Assembly: GCF_001426755.1 (NCBI RefSeq)
Contig: NZ_LMFJ01000002.1
Span: 410,038-474,037, forward strand
Direction: 5' to 3'
Length of the DNA stretch: 64,000 bases
Source: Aeromicrobium sp. Root495
GTDB lineage: Bacteria > Actinomycetota > Actinomycetes > Propionibacteriales > Nocardioidaceae
Shown piece after piece: positions 32,562 through 43,202 of this stretch. How positions within the stretch are numbered: the stretch's first letter is position 1; the number at the start of each line of letters is the position of its first letter. A model generated the notes under the pieces. That model had not been told where the DNA came from. It saw nothing but the letters and a program-made list of their open reading frames with translations, and made no database searches. A program made the position numbers and the translations under genes.

Positions 32562-33712
32562 CCACAGCCTGGAACACCCCCGAGCGCAAGGCACTCCGGT
32601 CCGCCGTGGAGGACTTCACGCGCGCCGAGATCGTGCCGCACCTCGCGCAGTGGGAGGACGACGGCCAGCTCCCGCGCGAGCTGCACGCCACGACGGCGAA
32701 GGCCGGCTTCCTCTCCGTCGGCTACGACGAGGCGGTCGGTGGCGACGGCGGCGACATCCTCGACGCGTGCGTCGTCACCGAGGCGATGCTCGCGGCCGGC
32801 GGCTCGACCGGGCTGCAGGCGAGCCTCTACACGCACAGCATCGCGCTGCCCCACATCATCGACAGCGGCAACGCCGACCTCATCGACCGCTACGTCCGGC
32901 CCACCCTCGCCGGCGAGAAGATCGGCTCCCTCGGCGTGACGGAGCCGGGCGGCGGGTCCGACGTGGCGGCCCTCAAGACCCGCGCCGTCCGCGACGGCGA
33001 CCACTACGTCGTGAACGGCGCCAAGACCTTCATCACGTCGGGTGTCCGCTCGGACTTCGTGACCACCGCGGTCCGCACGGGCGGCGACGGTCACGCCGGC
33101 ATCTCCCTGCTCGTCATCGACAAGGACTCGCCCGGCTTCACCGTGAGCAAGAGCCTGCGCAAGATGGGCTGGCACTGCTCCGACACCGCCGAGCTCTCCT
33201 TCGACGACGTCCGTGTGCCGGTCGAGAACCTCGTCGGCGAGGAGAACGGCGGCTTCTACCTCGTCATGCAGCAGTTCGTGGGTGAGCGGATCGGCCTCGC
33301 CGTCCAGGCCTACGGCACGGCCCAGCGCGCCCTCGACCTCTCCGTGGCCTACGCCCGCGAGCGCGAGACCTTCGGCAAGCCGCTCATCGCCCGGCAGGTC
33401 ATCCGGCACAAGCTGGTCGAGATGCACACGCGCATCGCCGCGGCGCGCGAGCTGACCCGACGCGCCGTCGAGCGCGCGCTCGAGACCGATCGCTCCGACA
33501 TGTCGCTCATCCTCGACGCCGTGGTGGCCAAGAACCAGGCCGTCGAGTGCGTCGAGTGGGTCGTGAACGAGGCCGTCCAGATCCATGGCGGCATGGGCTA
33601 CATGCGCGAGTCCGAGATCGACCGGCACTACCGCGACGCCCGCATCCTCGGCATCGGCGGCGGCGCCACCGAGGTCATGAAGGACCTCGCGTCCAAGCTC
33701 CTGGGCTACTGA
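32558..33712 (+). CDS. Acyl-CoA dehydrogenase (citronellyl/isovaleryl-CoA type)
   Basis: 384 residues, full length. LGVTEPGGGSDVAALKTRA binds FAD/substrate, GAKTFITSGVRSDF follows, and FGKPLIARQVIRHKLVEM and AVQIHGGMGYMRESEIDRHYRDARI close the fold. The usual C-terminal catalytic Glu is replaced (ILGIGGGATEV), but a Glu at 243 in VGERIGLA is where isovaleryl- and long-chain enzymes carry theirs. This suggests a branched substrate. It would oxidise citronellyl-CoA to geranyl-CoA, or an equivalent branched acyl-CoA. Its ribosome-binding site is in a hairpin. Confidence 0.92.
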   Translation: MTTAWNTPERKALRSAVEDFTRAEIVPHLAQWEDDGQLPRELHATTAKAGFLSVGYDEAVGGDGGDILDACVVTEAMLAAGGSTGLQASLYTHSIALPHIIDSGNADLIDRYVRPTLAGEKIGSLGVTEPGGGSDVAALKTRAVRDGDHYVVNGAKTFITSGVRSDFVTTAVRTGGDGHAGISLLVIDKDSPGFTVSKSLRKMGWHCSDTAELSFDDVRVPVENLVGEENGGFYLVMQQFVGERIGLAVQAYGTAQRALDLSVAYARERETFGKPLIARQVIRHKLVEMHTRIAAARELTRRAVERALETDRSDMSLILDAVVAKNQAVECVEWVVNEAVQIHGGMGYMRESEIDRHYRDARILGIGGGATEVMKDLASKLLGY

Positions 33713-33721
33713 GAGGCAGCC

Positions 33722-35311
33722 GTGAAGACAGTCATCGATCCCACCTCGGCGGCGTACGCCGAGAACCGCGCGGCCATGCTGGAGCGCGTCGACGACCTCG
33801 CCGAGCAGCACGCCAAGGCGCTCGCCGGCGGCGGTGAGAAGTACGTCGACCGCCACCACCAGCGCGGCAAGCTCACGGCCCGCGAGCGCATCGAGCTGCT
33901 CGTCGACCCCGACTCCCCGTTCCTCGAGCTCGGTGCGCTCGCCGGCTGGGGCACCGACTTCACGGTGGGCGGCTCGATCATCACGGGCATCGGCGTCGTG
34001 GAGGGCGTCGAGGTCATGATCGTGGCCAACGACCCCACCGTGAAGGGTGGCTCGTCCAACCCGGTCACGGTGAAGAAGGGCTTCCGAGCGGCGCAGATCG
34101 CCGAGGAGAACGGCCTGCCGACGATCAACCTCGTCGAGTCCGGCGGCGCAGACCTCCCCACCCAGAAGGACATCTTCATCCCCGGCGGAGCGAGCTTCCG
34201 CAACATCACCCGCGCGAGCGAGGACCGTCGGCCCACGGTGGCCCTCGTCTTCGGCAACTCCACCGCGGGCGGTGCCTACATCCCGGGCATGAGCGACTAC
34301 GTCGTCATGGTCAAGGAGGGCGCCAAGGTGTTCCTCGGCGGCCCGCCGCTCGTCAAGATGGCCACGGGTGAGGAGTCCGACGACGAGTCGCTCGGCGGAG
34401 CAGAGATGCACGCGCGCACGTCGGGCCTCGCCGACTACCTCGCCGTCGACGAGCACGACGCGATCCGTCTGGGCCGCCAGGTGGTGCGCCGGCTCAACTG
34501 GACCAAGAAGGGCAAGGCGCCGGTCACCGAGTACGGCGAGCCGCTCCTCGACCAGGAGGACCTGCTGGGCATCGTCCCCACCGACCTCAAGGTGCCGTTC
34601 GACCCGCGCGAGGTCATCGCCCGGCTCGTCGACGACAGCGCCTTCGACGAGTTCAAGCCGCTCTACGGCTCGAGCCTCGTCACCGGCTTCGCGCAGCTGC
34701 ACGGCTACCCGATCGGCATCCTCGCCAACGCGCAGGGTGTGCTGTTCAGCCAGGAGGCGCAGAAGGCCGCGCAGTTCATCCAGCTGGCCAACCAGACCGA
34801 CACCCCGCTGCTGTTCCTGCACAACACCACCGGCTACATGGTGGGCGCGGAGTACGAGCAGGGCGGCATCATCAAGCACGGCGCCCAGATGATCAACGCG
34901 GTCTCCAACTCCAAGGTCCCGCACCTCTCGGTCGTCATGGGCTCGTCCTACGGCGCCGGCCACTACGGCATGAGCGGCCGCGCGTACGACCCGCGCTTCA
35001 TGTTCAGCTGGGTGGGCGCCAAGTCGGCCGTCATGGGTCCGGCCCAGCTGGCCGGCGTCATGGAGATCGTGGCGCGCGGCTCGGCGGAGTCCAAGGGCCA
35101 GCCGTTCGACGCCGAGGGGTTCGCCGGCATCAAGGCGTACGTCGAGCAGCAGATCGAGGAGCAGTCCATCGCGTACTTCACGTCGGGCCTCGGCTACGAC
35201 GACGGCGTCATCGACCCGCGCGACACCCGCGCGATCCTCGGCATCTGCCTCTCCACCATCCACACCGCGCCGGTCGCCGGCGCCCGAGGCTACGGAGTGT
35301 TCCGCCTGTGA
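33722..35311 (+). CDS. Acyl-CoA carboxylase beta subunit (carboxyltransferase)
   Basis: 529 residues from GTG 33722, 9 bases after the dehydrogenase. Both crotonase-like halves are present: N-terminal HHQRGKLTARERIELLVDPDSPFLELG and NLVESGGADLPTQKDIFIPGGASF, central GNSTAGGAYIPGMSDYVVMV, and C-terminal YGAGHYGMSGRAYDPRFMFSW. This is the methylcrotonyl/geranyl-CoA carboxylase beta group rather than the propionyl-CoA group. It moves CO2 from carboxybiotin to the gamma carbon of an enoyl-CoA. Its partner alpha subunit follows after a 115-base gap. Confidence 0.92.
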   Translation: MKTVIDPTSAAYAENRAAMLERVDDLAEQHAKALAGGGEKYVDRHHQRGKLTARERIELLVDPDSPFLELGALAGWGTDFTVGGSIITGIGVVEGVEVMIVANDPTVKGGSSNPVTVKKGFRAAQIAEENGLPTINLVESGGADLPTQKDIFIPGGASFRNITRASEDRRPTVALVFGNSTAGGAYIPGMSDYVVMVKEGAKVFLGGPPLVKMATGEESDDESLGGAEMHARTSGLADYLAVDEHDAIRLGRQVVRRLNWTKKGKAPVTEYGEPLLDQEDLLGIVPTDLKVPFDPREVIARLVDDSAFDEFKPLYGSSLVTGFAQLHGYPIGILANAQGVLFSQEAQKAAQFIQLANQTDTPLLFLHNTTGYMVGAEYEQGGIIKHGAQMINAVSNSKVPHLSVVMGSSYGAGHYGMSGRAYDPRFMFSWVGAKSAVMGPAQLAGVMEIVARGSAESKGQPFDAEGFAGIKAYVEQQIEEQSIAYFTSGLGYDDGVIDPRDTRAILGICLSTIHTAPVAGARGYGVFRL

Positions 35312-35405
35312 GGCGCGCGGCTCCTTCGTCGCCGCACCCGCGGCTCGTCCCTCACCGCGGCCACGCTTCGCGCGGGCGCCAGCCTCGCTGCGCTCGGCCT
35401 GTGCG

Positions 35406-35419
35406 CACTTCCGGAAGTG
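35406..35419. promoter_or_regulatory. Perfect palindrome before the carboxylase alpha gene
   Basis: CACTTCCGGAAGTG is a 14-base perfect palindrome. It contains GGAAG, the best ribosome-binding site candidate for GTG 35427, 9 bases further on. The rest of the gap 35312-35405 is GC-rich and shows no gene. It may be an operator or a translation-control element within the operon. Confidence 0.4.
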
Positions 35420-35426
35420 AGTTCTC

Positions 35427-37357
<1,931 letters not shown>

Positions 37358-37361
<4 letters not shown>

Positions 37362-38524
37362 GCAACAACTTCACCGAGACCCAGGAGCGCGGCGAGCTGC
37401 GCAAGGCGGTCGCCGCCCTCGGCGCGAAGTACGGCGAGGCCTACTTCTACGGCGCAGCCAAGGAGGGTCGCAAGACCACCGAGCTGTGGGGCGAGGCCGG
37501 GAAGCTCGGCTACCTCGGCGTCTCCATCCCCGAGGAGTTCGGCGGCGGAGGCGGCGACATCGGCGACCTCGCCGCGGTGTGCGAGGAGCTGGCCACGGCC
37601 GGCTGCCCGCTCCTGCTCATGGTCGTGAGCCCGGCCATCGTCGGCACCACGATCGCGCAGTACGGCACGCAGGAGCAGAAGGAGCGCTGGCTTCCGGGTC
37701 TCGCCGACGGCACCGCCACCTATGCCTTCAGCATCACCGAGCCCGACGCCGGCTCCAACTCGCACAACATCGTCACCAACGCCGCCAAGGCAGAGGACGG
37801 CGGCTGGGTGCTCAACGGCGGCAAGACCTACATCTCCGGCGTCGACGAGGCGAGCCACCTGCTCGTGGTCGCGCGCCGGTCCGACGCCAAGACGGGCAAG
37901 CTCAAGCCGGCCCTCTTCATGGTGCCCACCGACGCCGAGGGCTTCACGGCCCAGGAGATCGACATGGGGATCATCAGCCCGGAGAAGCAGTTCACGCTCT
38001 TCTTCGACGACGTCCGCCTCCCGGCCGACGCCCTCATCGGCAGTGAGGACGCCGGGCTCGAGCAGCTCTTCGCGGGCCTCAACCCCGAGCGCATCATGGC
38101 CGCCTCCATGGCCACCGGCACCGCGCGCTGGGCCATCCGCAAGGCCGTCGCCTACGCCAAGGACCGCGAAGTGTGGGGCAAGCCGATCGGCGCGCACCAG
38201 GCCATCTCGCACCCGCTGGCGCGGCTGCACATCGACGTCGAGATGTCGCGCCTCCTCACCCAGAAGGCCGCCGCGCTCTACGCCGCAGGCGACCTGCTGG
38301 GTGCCGGCGAGGCGGCCAACATGGCCAAGGTGGCGGCGGGTGAGGCGGCGGCCAAGGCCGTCGACCAGGCCATCCAGACGCACGGCGGCAACGGCCTGGC
38401 CAACGAGTACGGTCTGGTCCAGGCCGTGGCGTCGTCGCGCCTGTCCAACATCGCGCCGGTGAGCAAGGAGATGGCACTCAACTTCGTGGCCCAGTTCTCC
38501 CTGGGCCTCCCCAAGTCCTACTAG
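37358..38524 (+). CDS. Acyl-CoA dehydrogenase, second in the operon
   Basis: 388 residues from ATG 37358 (ATGA overlap). TYAFSITEPDAGSNSHNIVTNA and GGKTYISGVDEASHLLVVAR bind flavin and substrate; DREVWGKPIGAHQAISHPLARLH and AIQTHGGNGLANEYGL complete the fold. The common C-terminal catalytic Glu is absent (SNIAPVSKEMALNFV); Glu 244 in LNPERIM occupies the isovaleryl-CoA dehydrogenase position. It differs clearly from the first dehydrogenase, so they probably act on different intermediates of the same pathway. Confidence 0.92.
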
Positions 38525-38545
38525 CCGGCCGCGTTCGTTCCGCCC

Positions 38546-38638
38546 CCACTCGCGGAGCTCGCGGGTGGTACCCCCACCGCTCGATCTCGGTGCTCGCAAG
38601 GGCTCGCACCGAGCCGGCTGGCCGGGCTCCGCCCGGCC
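38546..38638. repeat. Three tandem hairpins between dehydrogenase and hydratase genes
   Basis: In the 145-base gap: CCACTCGCG/CGCGGGTGG (38546-38568, one G-T pair), CTCGGTGC/GCACCGAG (38586-38613, perfect) and GGCCGGGC/GCCCGGCC (38620-38638, perfect, 3-base loop). No T-tract. Such serial palindromes look like a REP cluster and could weaken expression of, or stabilise, the flanking messages. Confidence 0.6.
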
Positions 38639-38669
38639 TATGGTCACTTCAACTCTCCCGGAGGTCCGG

Positions 38670-39422
38670 ATGCCCACTGAGCTCGTGCACCTCGACGTCG
38701 CCGACGGCGTCGCCACCATCACGCTGGACAGCGAGCACAACCGCAACGCCCTGAGTCGCCAGCTCGTCACCGAGCTGGCCGACCGGCTCACGGCGGCGGG
38801 GGAGCACCCCGACGCCAAGGTCGTCGTGCTGCGCTCGGCCCACCGGGTCTTCTGCTCCGGCGCCGACCTCTCGGAGGCCGCGTCGGGCGGCATGGTCGAG
38901 GGCGCGCAGGCGCTCGTGGCGATGCAGCGCCAGATCGCCACGCTCCCCCAGCCCGTGGTCGTCGTCCTGGCCGGCCCGGTCCGGGCCGGAGGCCTCGGCC
39001 TCGTGGGCGCGGCCGACATCGTGCTCGCCGCGGAGTCGGTCTCGTTCGCCCTCACCGAGGTGCGTCTCGCGCTCGCGCCGGCCGTCATCTCGCTCTCGCT
39101 CCTCCCGCGACTCACCGACCGAGCCGCCGCCGACCTCTTCCTGACGGGTCGCACCTTCGACGCGGCCGAGGCGGCGCGGCTGGGCCTCGTGACCCGCGCC
39201 GTCCCCGACGACTCCCTGGCCGGCGAGCTCGCGGCCGTGCTGACGGATCTCTCGGCCGGCTACCCGCAGGGCTTCCGCGAGACCAAGAAGCTCCTCAACC
39301 ACGACCTCGTCGCCCGGATCGACGCGCTCGGTGGTGGTGTGGCCGAGCAGTCCGCGGCACTGTTCGGCAGCGACGAGGCCCGCGCCGCGATGCTCGCCTT
39401 CCTGGAGCGGAAGCGGGGCTAG
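38670..39422 (+). CDS. Enoyl-CoA hydratase/isomerase family protein
   Basis: 250 residues from ATG 38670, GGAGG 5 bases upstream. Crotonase fold: ATITLDSEHNRNALSRQL, FCSGADLSEA (oxyanion loop) and FALTEVRLALAPAVISLSL, with the Glu equivalent to Glu164. The other crotonase Glu (144) is not there: the segment reads RAGGLGLVGAADIVLA. Hydration of methylglutaconyl- or isohexenylglutaconyl-CoA is likely given the operon (AtuE/LiuC role). It would give the 3-hydroxy acid that a lyase, not seen here, would cleave. Confidence 0.88.
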   Translation: MPTELVHLDVADGVATITLDSEHNRNALSRQLVTELADRLTAAGEHPDAKVVVLRSAHRVFCSGADLSEAASGGMVEGAQALVAMQRQIATLPQPVVVVLAGPVRAGGLGLVGAADIVLAAESVSFALTEVRLALAPAVISLSLLPRLTDRAAADLFLTGRTFDAAEAARLGLVTRAVPDDSLAGELAAVLTDLSAGYPQGFRETKKLLNHDLVARIDALGGGVAEQSAALFGSDEARAAMLAFLERKRG

Positions 39423-39474
39423 GACCGGGCGACGGCGGTCCGGCGGTGCGCCCGGGTCCGTCGGTGCGACGGGC

Positions 39475-40797
39475 TCACGGGACGGTGACGGAGCCCAGCA
39501 CGCGGGACGTCCCGGCCTCGGCGGTGCCCAGGAAGGCGACCTTCCACGACCGCTTGCCCTTCGGGATGCCGGTGATGGTGACCGTGCCTCGGCCGACGCT
39601 GTCGAGGTCGACGGTGCGCCGCTCGCCGTCGAGCACCACCACCACCACGCCCTGCACGGGGGACCGGTCGGCCACCTTGCGGACCGCGACGGTGAAGCCA
39701 GCCCCGCCGGTGACGGGCTTGACCGTCGCGTAGGTGCGGGAGGCCTGGCGCACGTAGATGTTCACGCCGGTGGCCTTCGCGCCGGCCCCCACCTCGACGG
39801 GCTCGGCGTCGGCAGCCGTGCCGTCGCCGCCGTAGTAGGAGTCCTCGTACCGCGAGTCGAGGAAGGTGGAGATCTTCCAGCTGCCCGGTCGGAGCCCGCG
39901 GAAGCGGAAGACGCCCGAGGAGTTGGAGGAGGCATAGACGCCTCGTCCCTGGGAGTCGACGGCGCGCACCGCGTTGCCGTCGCTGAGGTCGACGGCCGTC
40001 CCGTCGACCGTGCGGACGCGGCCCGAGATCGTGGCGGAGCGGACGTTCAGCACCTGCGTGGTGGTGGACTTCTTCTGGCCGTAGGCGATGGAGATGGGTG
40101 TGATGGTGCAGGCCTCGTACCCGCCGGCCTCGGGATCGGCCGCGGGCACGGAGCCGTCGTGGCACTCGGGCTGGTACTCCAGCGTGGGGTCGGTGAGGGT
40201 GAGACGGTAGTCGCCCGGCGGAAGTCCCCAGACGCGGAAGAAGCCGGAGGGGCGCGTGCCCACCGTGGAGGGGTAGACCAGGCGCGGGTTGTCCTCGTTG
40301 CCGCGATTGGCCTGTCCGTCGGTGGGGCCCTCGACCTGCACGCGCAGGCGTGAGAAGTCGGTACCCGTGGGGAGCTTGACGTAGCCGGTGACCTGACCGG
40401 CGGAGTGCACCGCGGCGCTCCTCACCACGGTCTGCCCGTACCGGGGCGTGAAGTCGCGTCGTGCCGCGATGACGGTATGGGTCGGGTCGTCGATCTCGAT
40501 CCAGTACCGGTTGGACGCGATCTCGTTCTTCGTCGTCCTGAACGGCGCGGAGAACGAGCCGTCGGCCCGGGTGGCGACGCGAGCGAACTGCTCGCGGCTC
40601 TCGTCCTCGGCGGCATAGACCGTGACGGTGACCCCGGGCACGGGCTTGCCTCCGAGCGTCACGGCGCCGCGGACGGTGCTGGTGGCCGTGGCGGCGTCGG
40701 CACGCGGCGGTGACACCAGCGCGGCGACGACCAGCAGGAGTGCGACGGCCGAGACGGTGGCGGAGCGGATGGACATCGAAGACATACGGATTGACAT
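39475..40797 (-). CDS. Secreted protein with carboxypeptidase-regulatory-like repeats
   Basis: 440 residues. A signal peptide is clear: basic MSIRMSSMSIRS, hydrophobic VSAVALLLVVAALV, then PPRADAA with probable cleavage after ADA. The mature part consists of Ig-like carboxypeptidase-regulatory/Cna-B style units (TVRGAVTLGGKPVPGVTVTVYA, GFFRVWGLPPGDYRLTLTDP, GVFRFRGLRPGSWKISTFLD). These are adhesion or scaffold modules with no enzyme domain. No LPxTG or C-terminal anchor is present, so it is probably released or loosely wall-bound. A stem at 40804-40834 covers its ribosome-binding site. Confidence 0.82.
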   Translation of the reverse strand: MSIRMSSMSIRSATVSAVALLLVVAALVSPPRADAATATSTVRGAVTLGGKPVPGVTVTVYAAEDESREQFARVATRADGSFSAPFRTTKNEIASNRYWIEIDDPTHTVIAARRDFTPRYGQTVVRSAAVHSAGQVTGYVKLPTGTDFSRLRVQVEGPTDGQANRGNEDNPRLVYPSTVGTRPSGFFRVWGLPPGDYRLTLTDPTLEYQPECHDGSVPAADPEAGGYEACTITPISIAYGQKKSTTTQVLNVRSATISGRVRTVDGTAVDLSDGNAVRAVDSQGRGVYASSNSSGVFRFRGLRPGSWKISTFLDSRYEDSYYGGDGTAADAEPVEVGAGAKATGVNIYVRQASRTYATVKPVTGGAGFTVAVRKVADRSPVQGVVVVVLDGERRTVDLDSVGRGTVTITGIPKGKRSWKVAFLGTAEAGTSRVLGSVTVP

Positions 40798-40803
40798 GAA
40801 GAA

Positions 40804-40834
40804 CCCCCTGGCGCGAGATTCTCACACCAGGGGG
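40804..40834 (-). promoter_or_regulatory. Leader hairpin covering the start of the secreted protein gene
   Basis: CCCCCTGG (40804-40811) and CCAGGGGG (40827-40834) pair perfectly with a 15-base loop. Read on the minus strand, the second arm ends CCAGGGGG and is followed by TTCTTC then the ATG at 40797. The GGGGG of the arm is the Shine-Dalgarno, so the hairpin can sequester it. No T-tract follows, so termination is less likely. The rest of the gap to 41090 holds the divergent promoter for the HelD-like gene. Confidence 0.5.
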
Positions 40835-41090
40835 CCCTTGGCCAGAGGTTCCGGGAGGCCCGTGCCGAGGGTCAGTGTGCCGAGCGCGACGTCAGGTGGA
40901 TCACACCGGCACAGCGTGGCCGTCTCGGAAGCTGATGAGAATTCGTCCACCGGGTCGGTGCCGGAACACCATCCGTTGCAACGCCGGGGTGAGCGGGCGT
41001 CGTCGACGTGACGGGCGCGACCCCGCCCGTCGGTCCGCAGGGGCTCGCGACGGCGTAGACTCAGGTGCCCGTAAAAGAGCAAGGAGTGGC

Positions 41091-43202
41091 GTGACGTCAC
41101 AAGAAGTCGCCGAGGCCGAGATCGAGGCCGAGCAGGCCTACGTCGACCACGTGCACGAACGCCTCGAGCAGTCCGCGGAGGTGGCCCGGTCCCTCGTCAA
41201 GGAGGGCTACGAGCGCGGGCACATGGGGCACGAGGGCGGTCTCGTCGAGCGCGACGCGATGGTCTTCCAGGCTTCCAAGCGGCTCGCCGCGCTCAACGCC
41301 GCCCACGACGGCCTGGTGTTCGGCCGGCTCGACCTCGTGGAGGACGCGCCGCGCTACATCGGACGCATCGGTGTCCGCGACGCCGAGCGCGAGATCATCC
41401 TCATCGACTGGCGGGCCCCGGCGGCCGCGCTCTTCTACCAGGCCACCGCCCAGGACCCGCTCGGCGTGATCCGGCGCCGCGTCCTGCGCAACGTCGGCTC
41501 CACCGTGATCGGCGTCGAGGACGACCTGCTCGACGCCGAGAACGCGCCCGAGGACATGGTCGTCGTCGGCGAGGGTGCGCTGCTCGCGAGCCTGAGCCGC
41601 GCCCGCGACTCCTCCATGCACTCCGTGGTCGCCACCATCCAGAAGGAGCAGGACGAGGCCATCCGCGCGCCGGCCCGGGGCGCCACGATCATCGGTGGCG
41701 GCCCCGGTACCGGCAAGACCGTCGTGGCCCTGCACCGTGCGGCCTACCTGCTCTACAACGACCGGCGGCGCTTCGAGGCCGGTGGCGTCATGGTCGTGGG
41801 TCCGTCGTCGGTCTTCATGAGCTACATCGAGCGGGTGCTGCCGAGCCTCGGTGAGACGAGCGTGAGCCTTCGCTCGCTCGGTGAGGTCGTCGACGGCGTC
41901 CGCGCCCACGACCACTCCCCGCCGGTGGCTGCCGCCGCCAAGGGGTCGTCGCGCATGCTCCCCGTCCTGCGCCGGCTCGCCACGTCGCCCCAGCGGGGCG
42001 AGCCCACGAGGTTCAGGTACTTCTACAAGGACGACGTCCTGGTGCTCGACGCCAAGATCCTCTCGGGCGTCCGTCGCCGTCTGCTCTCGGGTCAGCCCCG
42101 CAACCGGGCGTACGCCAAGGTGCCGGAGGCTCTCGTCCGTGAGCTCTGGCGCCAGGTGGCCGGTGAGCGCGCCCTCGAGAAGGGCGAGGAGGGCTTCGCC
42201 GACACCATCGGCGGCGACGACTCCTTCGTCGACTTCGTCGAGGCGTGGTGGCCCGTCGTCGAGGCCGTCGACCTCTGGCGCACCCTGCCCGACCGCATCG
42301 CCGAGCTGGCCAACGGCGCCTTCACGGGCGAGGAGCTGGCTGCTCTGCGCTCGTCGTGGCGCGACGGTGCCATGACCATCGAGGACGTCCCGCTCATCGA
42401 CGAGCTGCGCTACCTCGTGGGCGAGGTGCCCGAGACCGACGACGAGGGGGAGGGCGGCCCCAAGCAGCTCATGAGCTTCGAGCGCCGCGAGCACGAGGAG
42501 CGCGACGAGCGGATGCGCTCCACCCGCAGCATCGAGGACGACGGCTACGCGCACGTGCTGGTCGACGAGGCCCAGGACCTCTCGCCGATGCAGTGGCGGA
42601 TGCTCGGCCGACGCGGCCGCGGCGCCAGCTGGACCATCGTCGGCGACCACGCACAGTCGTCGTGGCCCTTCCCGGAGGAGGCCCAGACGGCACGCGACGA
42701 GGCTCTCGCCAACAAGCCCGAGCACCGGTTCCGACTCTCCACCAACTACCGCAACTCCGCCGAGGTCTATGACCTCGCGGCCAAGGTGGTGGCGTACGCC
42801 GTGCCCGACGCCGACCTCGCCGAGGCCGTGCGGCGCACGGGCTTCGAGCCCGAGCACGCGGTGGTGCCCGGCGCCCAGCTGGAGCCCACGCTCGTCGAGG
42901 CGGTCGCCCGGATGCTGCAGGACGTCGAGGGCAGCGTGGCCGTGGTGGCCGCCCACGACGACCTGGAGTGGCTCGCCGTGCCGCTCGGCCCGCTCCTGAA
43001 GGAGCACGAGGGCCGGCTGCGCCTGCTCGACGGGCTCGACACCAAGGGCCTGGAGTTCGACGGCGTCGTCGTGGTCGAGCCCGACGCCATCGTGGCCGAG
43101 TCGGCTGCCGGCTGGCGCACGCTCTACGTCGTCCTGACCCGCGCCACCCAGCGCTTGAGCACCGTGGCAACCTCGGACACGTGGCGCTCCCGACTGTCCT
43201 GA
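41091..43202 (+). CDS. HelD-family RNA polymerase-associated ATPase/helicase
   Basis: 703 residues from GTG 41091, with AAGGAG 5 bases upstream. SF1/UvrD-like architecture: an N-terminal coiled-coil arm (about 1-80) for the RNA polymerase secondary channel, the Walker A loop GGGPGTGKT (about 202-210), Walker B VLVDEAQD (about 490), motif IV-like LSTNYRNSAEVYDL, and the C-terminal DTKGLEFDGVVVVEPD and YVVLTRATQRL. HelD uses ATP to free stalled polymerase from DNA. Actinobacterial relatives (HelR) protect against rifamycin, which I cannot test here. Overlaps the next gene by 22 bases. Confidence 0.9.
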   Translation: MTSQEVAEAEIEAEQAYVDHVHERLEQSAEVARSLVKEGYERGHMGHEGGLVERDAMVFQASKRLAALNAAHDGLVFGRLDLVEDAPRYIGRIGVRDAEREIILIDWRAPAAALFYQATAQDPLGVIRRRVLRNVGSTVIGVEDDLLDAENAPEDMVVVGEGALLASLSRARDSSMHSVVATIQKEQDEAIRAPARGATIIGGGPGTGKTVVALHRAAYLLYNDRRRFEAGGVMVVGPSSVFMSYIERVLPSLGETSVSLRSLGEVVDGVRAHDHSPPVAAAAKGSSRMLPVLRRLATSPQRGEPTRFRYFYKDDVLVLDAKILSGVRRRLLSGQPRNRAYAKVPEALVRELWRQVAGERALEKGEEGFADTIGGDDSFVDFVEAWWPVVEAVDLWRTLPDRIAELANGAFTGEELAALRSSWRDGAMTIEDVPLIDELRYLVGEVPETDDEGEGGPKQLMSFERREHEERDERMRSTRSIEDDGYAHVLVDEAQDLSPMQWRMLGRRGRGASWTIVGDHAQSSWPFPEEAQTARDEALANKPEHRFRLSTNYRNSAEVYDLAAKVVAYAVPDADLAEAVRRTGFEPEHAVVPGAQLEPTLVEAVARMLQDVEGSVAVVAAHDDLEWLAVPLGPLLKEHEGRLRLLDGLDTKGLEFDGVVVVEPDAIVAESAAGWRTLYVVLTRATQRLSTVATSDTWRSRLS

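Noticed and set aside
35312-35405. Small gene in the gap between carboxylase subunits
   Set aside because: No start with a ribosome site and no codon-position bias; treated as spacer.
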